In this document: positions 1 through 7,200 of the stretch, one piece after another
Layout: every line of letters starts with the position of its first letter
Numbering within the stretch: position 1 is the stretch's first letter
Assembly: GCA_005223375.1 (NCBI GenBank)
Contig: RXOD01006369.1
Location: 1-10,534 of the forward strand
Origin: Amoebophrya sp. AT5.2
Lineage: Eukaryota; Sar; Dinophyceae; Syndiniales; Amoebophryaceae
DNA length: 10,534 bases
Direction: 5' to 3'
Made by a program: the position numbers and the translations under genes
Notes under the pieces: generated by a model
Databases searched by the model: none
Seen by the model: the letters and a program-made list of their open reading frames with translations, nothing else
What the model was told of the DNA's origin: nothing

Positions 1-1
1 G

Positions 2-591
2 AACCATCGGGCCTGGGTTTTTTCAACCTCTAAGAAGAATTCCCTGGACGCGGTTTGGGACGCGGGCGTGATCGAGAACGTGAACGGACTGCGGCTGCCC
101 TTCAACGACAAGGGGAAGAAGATCGAGCAGAAGGACCCGGAAACCGGGGAGCCAGTGTTCCACGCCAAGAGCAAGAACAACCGAGACCCCGTGATCGACC
201 GCATCAGCTCCGAGGGGCGGCCGAACAAGCCGGTGGGGATCGCCAAGTTCCGCCTGAAGCGGGAGGTGATCCAGGACTTCGCGGGGCAGCTGCTGCGGAG
301 GCCAGAGGTCACGGACGCGCGGTGGATTTCTTGCAGCCGCTCGCTCTCCGTCACGAAGTGGATCGAACTGGGCACGATCCGCCGGTCCCACGGATCCACG
401 CGGATACCCGAGCCCGCAGACACGCCGAGCCACGACGAAATGGTGTACATGATGAAAAAGTGCAACGGCGTCGCGCCGTTCAATCGCTGGCCAGTTGGAC
501 GAGACTGGCTGTACTACAAGGAGCGGTTCCTGGACCACCAACTCGCGATCGAGGACGAGGTCTTTAAAGACCAGCTCGGGAGGAAGAAGAG
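2..591 (+). CDS. Unrecognised protein, internal exon (5' partial), probably first visible exon of a giant gene
   Basis: The frame is open from base 2, with no start codon required, so the gene begins left of the window. The first bases (T-rich run at 18-23, then CTAAG ending at 34) could also be an intron end, which would place the exon start at 35. The product is hydrophilic and strongly GC-ending in codon use. Visible traits are a Lys/Asp/Glu-rich first third (DKGKKIEQKDPETGEP), a basic helix-like stretch (FRLKREVIQDF) and an aromatic-rich end (FNRWPVGRDWLYYKERF) before a basic QLGRKKR. I recognise no family. At 592 codon use changes abruptly to AT-ending, noncoding-like codons right at AG|GTACTA, so I end the exon at 591. 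The first in-frame stop is TGA at 704-706; if there is no splice, the gene ends there with a tail of about 37 odd residues. That it belongs to the same gene as the blocks downstream is inference. Confidence 0.6.
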
Positions 592-921
592 GTACTATAC
601 CGGATTGAGTATATTATCGCTCCGGCATGGCGGCCATAGTCGTGCGAGGACATATGCAAACCGAAAAGCAGCCGATGCTTCCTTTGTGGTCATCCTCATC
701 ATGTGACGATGCACAAATCTGTTTCTCCTCCGAGGAAAGCGCCCATTTTTGACTTTAGTTTTTCCGTCACCAGATGTAAAAAGCAGCAGCTCGTAGGTAC
801 TGATGCTAGCTGCTGCACTTGGATTTGGAAGTTTTATAAGTCGCACTGCAATTATTGTTCGACTTCGACAAAGGTGTGTTTGCCGTCCGGAACGGTCGCA
901 AAAACAAAACCATCGGCACAG
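592..921 (+). other. Candidate intron 1 (or intergenic spacer) with a hairpin-forming inverted repeat
   Basis: This is a 330-base stretch of visibly lower GC than the blocks around it. The proposed donor is AAGAG|GTACTA at 592. The proposed acceptor is CGGCACAG|GTTTGCG after 921, which completes an AGG codon and enters the downstream frame without a stop. The acceptor is the weak part: no good pyrimidine tract precedes it, and acceptors at 873 and 951 also fit the phase. The best pyrimidine tract leads to CACCAG at 773, but that acceptor gives a frame that is not the downstream coding one. A further GTAG|GTACTGA donor-like site sits at 797, so a small exon or alternative splicing is possible. 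If unspliced, this region is the spacer between a gene ending at 706 and one starting at 803 or 1007; TTTTATAAG at 833-841 would then be a TATA-like candidate and TGTAA at 775-779 a possible 3'-end signal. Confidence 0.42.
783..816. repeat. Perfect 9-bp inverted repeat, 16-base loop
   Basis: GCAGCAGCT at 783-791 is the exact reverse complement of AGCTGCTGC at 808-816. They are separated by 16 bases and can form a hairpin in DNA or RNA. It lies inside the candidate intron or spacer, just after the best pyrimidine tract (735-773), and its loop contains the donor-like GGTACT. No rho-independent-style T run follows, so it is not a bacterial-type terminator. Its role is unknown. Confidence 0.7.
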
Positions 922-3900
922 GTTTGCGCAGCTTGCTTATCCGCTAGAGAGGCGGGAGCGGGAGAAGCGGCGGTTCGACGACGTCGATGTAACGACCACA
1001 CAACCCATGTCAGCGAAAATGCCGGACGACGCTTGGTATGGGTTTCGCGAAGACCAGCGCGTTCTGGAAGACTTCGCACTCGATTCTATCCGCCGCACCA
1101 ACGAAAAAAGAATGCTCGCGTTGGCGGGAAGCGACGCGTTTCCCGCGCAGCAGAGCGGACCGATGGGATCCCATGTCAAGAACGCCGTCTCGGAAGAGGA
1201 ATCTCGCGCCGCGCAAGAAGAAAAAGTGGAAGTAGAAGACCCGGCTTCTGAAGAAGCTAGTGAAGGCGTTGGCTCGAGCGACGACAAGTGGGTCGAGCTG
1301 CACGAAATTGACCAGGAGATGGCGCTGCGTTACCAGGAAGCCCAAACCCGCTGGTTAGACGTGATCCGTCGCCGCGCGGAGAACGTCGACAACGCCTTTG
1401 TCGCTTTGGACGAGTGGAAGCTGTCCCAGTGCACGCCCGTGGACCTGGGGGTGGAAAGACTTTCGACGGAGAAGGCGTTGCTAGAGCGGAAGGTGACGGA
1501 CCCGGGGATATCGGTGCGCAAGGAGCAGGAGCAAGCGGATGAGATGCAGGCAGTCGCGATCGGGGAGAAGTACGAAAAAATACTAGCTCTGCTCGCAGAA
1601 AAACGAAAGCGGGTCAGCGAGGGGTTGCGGAGCGCGAGGGGCTCCGGTGCGCGGGCGAGCAGTTTTGCGCAGGTAGATCCGGAGCAGTTCGGGCTTGACG
1701 CGGAGAAGATCGGGCTCGGCGATCACACGGAGACGATCGGACACGGAGAAGATCGGGGAAAAACGTTGGACCAGAAGTTTAGGTCCCAGATAAAGGAGTT
1801 GGAGCGTGCCTCGCAAGAGATGCGCAAATTACTGAACGACATAAAGTACCGGAACGAAGAATGGCGAGCAGATCTTGACGACAGCGGGGCGTCTCTGGAG
1901 AAAATCAAAAAAGAGTTGGCGCAACGGAAAAAGGAGCAGAGCGACAAGTGGGCTGCATACAACTCAAGGAGGAACAAACTCGAAGGCCAGAGAGACGCAT
2001 TGAAGAATCTGCTCGAGAACCTGTCCGACTACATCGAGGCGAACCCCTTCTTCGCGGCCGGCGTCGAGGAGGACACGTTGCCGGCGCTGCGACGACGTCG
2101 CGAAAAACTAGTCGAGGAGTTGGAGCGCGCCGGCGAGATCCCCACGCTCGAGAATCTCCGCGAGATGACTGAGTGGAAGGCGCTTGATTGGCTGAAGCTG
2201 AAGTCGGCTCGTCCTCCCTGTCGTCCCGTACAAGGAGGCGGCTCCGCGGATCACCTGAATGTACTGTCGCTGGACTACCGCATGCACCACAGCAAGGGCC
2301 TCACGATGGACCAGTGTGCGCATCACTGGCTTTCGGGCGGCCACAACGGTGACTCTTTTTTCGGCGCTCGTCCCTGCACGACTCGTACAAGCACCCCGTC
2401 CGCACTCGTTCGAGCCAGGCAGGAGCGCATGCGGCACGCGCCCGCTGCCTTCTTCGGGTTTCTCCGGGATTTGCGAACCGCGTTCGCCGACACGACGGTT
2501 TCCGGGAGAGCCGTCCTGCAGTTGAAGGAGGCCGGCCTGTTGTCAGAAGACGTTCTCAGAAAAGTCGCGCAGGCACGTGCACCCGACGGCGGAGGTGGGA
2601 GCGAACGTGTTTTCAGCGAGACTGAGGAATTTAATTTCAGCGAACTTGAGCTGTTTCACGACGGTAGCGAGAGCGCCGCAGCTGTCTTCGACGCAACGAA
2701 GTGCCTCGTTCCGATTCTCGACTGCCTGGAAATGAAAGGCGTCTTTTCAGCTCTGTCCGGCCCAACGAGTTGCATACGAAAGGAGGACTCCGCACCTGCA
2801 GGGCCTGGAAAACTGGAACCCGTCCGCGAAGCGAAAAAAGTGGCTTTTGCGCTGAGCCCCGATCCTGAGACCGGGACGAAAGACCGCGCGACGACAACTA
2901 AGCCTCGTTCCGGCATACTCGCTGCGGAGCAAAACTTCCTCAAGTTTTTGCAGTCCAGAACCACAGGGAAGGCCGAAGACGCCAACACGCTCCAGGCCGC
3001 TTTTGAAAAGACGCAGGCGCATAGTACGCGGACGAGTTCGTGCCCCTCCACGCCTTCCGAACTGCTCCCAACCTTGGACGACATCATTACGGACGATAGC
3101 GACCTAGAGGAGACAGAAAGCGAAAACGATCAGGCAACAGATGAGGGACCATGCTTCAACGACGATACAAACGACGCACCTCCTTCAACGGGCGAGGGGA
3201 TAACTCAGCAGGGGTCTACAGGTCTGTGTGGCACAGAAGCGGAGTTGGGCCAGAATGCTGCGTCGTTCCAAGAAAGCGCCGCCAGAGCTGACGCGGGAGC
3301 GGCGTCGGCAAATTCCGAGCCTCAAGTGCAGGCAAAGGAGGACGTGGCGCGCGATACCCCTCCGACTATTTCGAGCGTGGATCCCCTTCTAGCTGCGAAG
3401 CAAGCAGCCAAAATCGACGTCGCAAGAAAGGTGGAAGGGTGGCGGGTACAATGGTTCGACTTGCGACGAGGGGGCGCAGCTGACTCGCAGCTTGCACTAT
3501 GTGAGCCGGTGGCAGGATATTGTGATGGCCTGGTCGAAGAGTGTTACTTCCGCGACAATCTGGAAAAAGTAGGGGAGCCGGCTTGCGCACGCAGCTCAAC
3601 ATCTGCTGCGCTGTTAAATCTCGTTCTGAAGTCTCTGTACCGGGCCTGCTGCCGATTGTTGCAGCCCGATGTGTTTGGATTCGCGAGCATAAAGTGGCGT
3701 CTGCCGCGCGGGCGCACTTTCTCGCGGAGGATTAAGCACGAGCTCGGCGTTGAGCAGAAGCGAATTCGTGCTCACTTGGAGGAGGACGTCCTCCTTTGGA
3801 CGCCCGCTCTTTTTTCTGCGACCAGGGCTCTCTTGAGGCATCTCGTGATCAGTCCCCAGACAGACTCGTCCGCAGACACCTCCTCGTCTGCGCGTCATCC

Positions 3901-4093
3901 GGGCGACGCAGTGAAGAAAGCTGACCGAGAGGAGGTCCTGGAGGCAGCCGGGAGCAAGAACGAGGACGGCGCCACGAGAATTGAGGCTGAAGTCGGCGGG
4001 CACTGGATTGAGTACAGCAAATGGCCGCATTACGTAGGGCCGCTATGTCGCGAGGTCCGTGAGCGTCGCGGCGCTCTTGGCACCACAGAGGAG
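922..4093 (+). CDS. Unrecognised large coiled-coil/acidic protein segment (probable middle exon)
   Basis: The frame is open without interruption from 803 to TGA 4325-4327, but codon use looks coding only from about 922-1007 and stops looking coding at about 4094. If this were a separate gene, the likely starts are ATG 1007 or ATG 1019 (A at -3); ATG 803 lies in AT-rich sequence and would add an unlikely N-terminus. Order of regions: acidic linker 1180-1290 (EEESRAAQEEKVEVEDP); charged helices with Trp 1290-1480; coiled-coil-like stretches 1530-1640 and 1760-2180 (QKFRSQIKELERASQEMRK); a His/Cys-rich patch 2270-2380 (MHHSKGLTMDQCAHHW); compact segment 2430-2580; disordered acidic/Ser linker 3040-3400 (TDDSDLEETESENDQ); a more hydrophobic, probably folded segment 3430-3850 (ALLNLVLKSLYRACCRLL). 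No catalytic motif or membrane span is visible. Splicing joins ...GTTEE at 4093 to VTYHPEA at 4201 in phase 0. The unspliced tail (4201-4327) is Arg-rich, as expected of a wrong frame. Confidence 0.6.
1725..1756 (+). repeat. 16-bp tandem duplication inside coding sequence
   Basis: ACACGGAGACGATCGG at 1725-1740 is followed directly by ACACGGAGAAGATCGG at 1741-1756, with one mismatch. A third partial copy, CGGAGAAGATCGGG, lies at 1701-1714 and matches 1744-1757 exactly. Because 16 is not a multiple of three, the two tandem copies are read in different frames (TETIG, then HGEDR), yet the long frame stays open. It sits in a linker between helical segments. Confidence 0.8.
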
Positions 4094-4200
4094 GTACTTC
4101 TTGTCATTAGAAGTCGATTTGATTTTCTTTCCGCATCTTTATGGAAAACTCCGGCCCAAGGGGCATTCTTTTCAATATCTTCCCGCAAACACACTTCCAG
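4094..4200 (+). other. Candidate GT-AG intron 2 (107 bases, phase 0)
   Basis: The donor is GAG|GTACTT at 4094 and the acceptor is ACTTCCAG|GTCACG ending at 4200. Both ends fall on codon boundaries, so removal joins the frame open since 803 to the frame open until 9534 with no stop. The interval is clearly lower in GC and richer in T than both flanks, with pyrimidine-rich runs at 4117-4140 and 4167-4187. Without splicing, the two longest frames in the window would overlap by 187 bases in different frames. Other pairings are possible: donor GTGAGC at 4059 with acceptor CATCCAG at 4216 is also frame-compatible, and acceptor GAG at 4278 would work with the 4094 donor. Confidence 0.6.
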
Positions 4201-7200
4201 GTCACGTACCATCCAGAAGCACGCGCAGCTGTTCGGCATTCCGGTCGCGGCAGCCGCGGGGGCCCGACGGGATTCGAGATGGGGAAGGCCAAGAAGAAAC
4301 CCGTTCCGGCGAAGAAGCAGGCTTTGATCGAGGCAAGAACTCTTGACCACCAAAGATTTCTGAAGGGCAAGGGCAAGAGCGAGGATCAGAAGGAAGCAAT
4401 TTACCACATGCCGTACAAGGATCTCGAAGAGCGAGTGAAATGGCACAAGGAGTGGGAAAAGCGCACGAAAGGCGAGGAGTACAACGAGCAAACCTTTATG
4501 GCCGTGTGGAACCGTGAGTACCACAGCACCCCTCATCGCCGCGTGTACCAGGACTGGATCGATCAGAATCACCGGTGGGCTCGGAAGCAAGAAGAACGGA
4601 AAAAGGAAATCCGCATGCGCCGCCAGGATCGGAGAAGGAGACGGGCCGCAGCAAAGGAGCAAGCATTATTTTGCGAAGGACAGTCTGGTGCCAGTGTGGC
4701 GCTCTCGCAGGACGGCGATGATGCGCGCACCAACGTGGGCGTGACTGGTTGGGACGAGCCGATGATCGGTGAAGGCGATGAACTGTCTGCTGCGGAGAAG
4801 GGCACAAAAGGAGCCGCAGGCAAAGAAGATCTCGAGAACGCAACCAGGAACGCAGACGAACTCCCGTCTTCGCGGGAGGACGTCCCGCGGTCGGGTCTTG
4901 GCCTCGATGCGCCGGTACTCACGCGCACCTACGAAACGAAGCATCACCGCCAGGAGTCAACCCGGCTCCACAACACCCTGCCGGAGGACGAGCCCGAGCT
5001 CGTGGAGGTGCGCGGGAAGCCCACGGAAGCGAGCATTGAGAGGCGGGCCAAAGAGGGCGCCAGGTATTTGAATGCCGTCGGCTACGACGCAGACGACCTG
5101 AACGACGTGGACGCGGCGCGCCCGCTGACGCGGGCCGCGCAAGAGGTAAAAGCGGTCGACCGCCGGGGCGCGCGGCTGCTCGCGGAGCAGCGGGCCGAGA
5201 TGGACGCAAACGCGCGAGCCGCGCGCGAGGAGCTGGTGCGAGAACGGGTGGCGACCCTCCTGCCTCGGACCAAAAGCGATGTGGAACAAGAAGACGTGGC
5301 GCAGGGGTGGAACAACCGGGCGGAAGACAACGCGAAACTGGAGCAGGAACGGGAGGAAGGGAGAGAAGTGGACACCTTTGTAAAGACGCAAGTGGTGGAG
5401 GAGCTGTTGCAGGACTGCGGCATTGTCGCGGGGACGGACGCGTCCGCCTCCCCGAAGTTCGGAACTGCGGGTCGTGGAGAGGATGGGGTCGTGGACGAGT
5501 TTCTGGACGGATGCGTGCACGCGCTGAGCGACGAAATGCGGCGGCAGGAGGCGAGGGACACCTACCGCGCGTGGGGGCGCGAGTTCTTGCAGAGTAGGGG
5601 CAAGGACAAGCACACGAAGCGCGCGCTCGAGCGGCGTTTCAGATACCAGTTCGCCACCGGTACGCTCGGGCCGCGCGCCTTCGCCAGAGCTGCCCAAAAA
5701 CGCAACGAGAGGCTGAAGGAAATAAATTCGCAACAGAATGGGCATGGCGCGACAGCACAGCTGCGGCACTTCTCTGTGGCGCGGCTCCCGATGGAGTGCC
5801 GCGGCGTATTGGCGAAGGACCTCGACGCCCTCGCGACAGAGGCACAGATGCGGGCGGAGACCCCCGAAGGCCAAAAAGAAGCGCTGACGCAGAGCGTGGT
5901 GCACGCGCGGCAGCACTGCCGAGAGCGACTCCTGCAAATGAGGCTGGAGCAGCATTTCGGCATGAAGCAGCTGGCTTTTCCCCAGACGTCTGCAGCGGCC
6001 GGGCTTGGGCGAGGTGGCAATGGCTATTCTTTTTATCACGAGGCCCCCCACGGCATCCTCGCGCATGTTGGCAGTGACGACGATCTTTCCGTGGCCGCCT
6101 TCGAAGAGATCGAGTTCCTTCCCGATGTCGCTACGCAGCGCGAATACACCGTGGACGTGCTCTGCCTAGTGTCGGGGTCCTCTGTTGAAAAAGCTGCGAA
6201 AGTGCGCAGGGACCTGGACGAGGAATCACAGCGCAGCAAGGACCGCATGCAGGAGCTTTATGAAAAGGCAACGCCGGACGCAGAATCCATCGGGTTTCCG
6301 CGCGAGATGGGAAGCGAATTGCAGCGGATGAAAAGCGAATTGCACGGCAGACAGGGCCAAGCCATGAGGGAACAGGTTTCGGAGCGGGAAGCCAAGACCG
6401 CGATGGCGTCCCGCACCCCCGAAACTGCGTTCACGTATCGCGGCCTCCGCCCAGAACTCGAGCGCCTGTTGGAGGAGCAGGCCGCGCGCTTGTTGGGAGA
6501 GAAGGGCGACGAAAAGGGGAACCCGCGCAAGGCAGAAGATTCGGCGGACGTTGTTCATGCCTTTTTCGGTCCTTCCCGCGTTTTCTTCCCCGAGTCTTTT
6601 GCTCACGTCGACCTCCGCGTCGCGTTTCCGCGCAAAGCTGCCCCGAAGTGCTTGCGCAATCTGCGGAACGAGCGGCAGCGGTCCTGTTTAGAAGAGGCGC
6701 TGCGCGGCTACCTTTTTGCCGAGCAGCAGCGGCAGGGGCGGCGTAGGAAGCGGCACCGGGACGACGAAACGAAGTTGCTCGCGCGCGCGCTGGACCACGT
6801 GCAGCAAGATTCTCGGCGCCGGAAGCAAGGCGCGGCGGTGTCAGGGAAGAAGCACCAGAAACAACTACGTGCCCTGGAAGATGATGGGGATCATGACGGG
6901 AAGGAGTGCAAGGGCAGAGCCACCGTCGACGTAGAGCTTGTTCGATGCGCGAAGAAGCACGTGAAGGAGTGGGATAAAGGCCGATCGCCCTTCCTCAAGC
7001 GGTCATCTCCGCTGCAGCAGTTTGCGCTTCTGTTCCGCGCCGACTGCGGCGGGGATGAGGAACACATCGAGCAGGAGTACGAGCGCGACTTCGCCGAGGA
7101 AGCGCGTACAAGAACCACAGACCCGACGAAGTTGAAGACGATGGCTAGGGACCTGGCCAAGTGCTGCGCTGGCGATGGTTTCGCCGCGAAAAGCCGATTT

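Noticed and set aside
23..541. Minus-strand 172-codon frame at the left edge
   Set aside because: It mirrors the plus-strand coding block and lacks any recognisable protein pattern; plus-strand codon use is more gene-like.
703..1251. Plus-strand 182-codon frame that could be an extra exon after acceptor 773
   Set aside because: From about 1007 it is an out-of-frame, Arg-rich reading of the better frame. A short exon at 774-796 cannot be excluded but has no support.
4030..4662. Minus-strand 210-codon frame with a Leu/Val-rich hydrophobic stretch like membrane helices
   Set aside because: The hydrophobic run is the reverse complement of the Lys/Glu-rich helices encoded on the plus strand, which give Leu, Phe and Val on the other strand.
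4957..6066. Minus-strand open frame of 369 codons
   Set aside because: It lies fully inside the plus-strand exon, is rich in Arg, Leu, His and Pro as expected for the reverse of a GC-rich frame, and shows no domain-like pattern.
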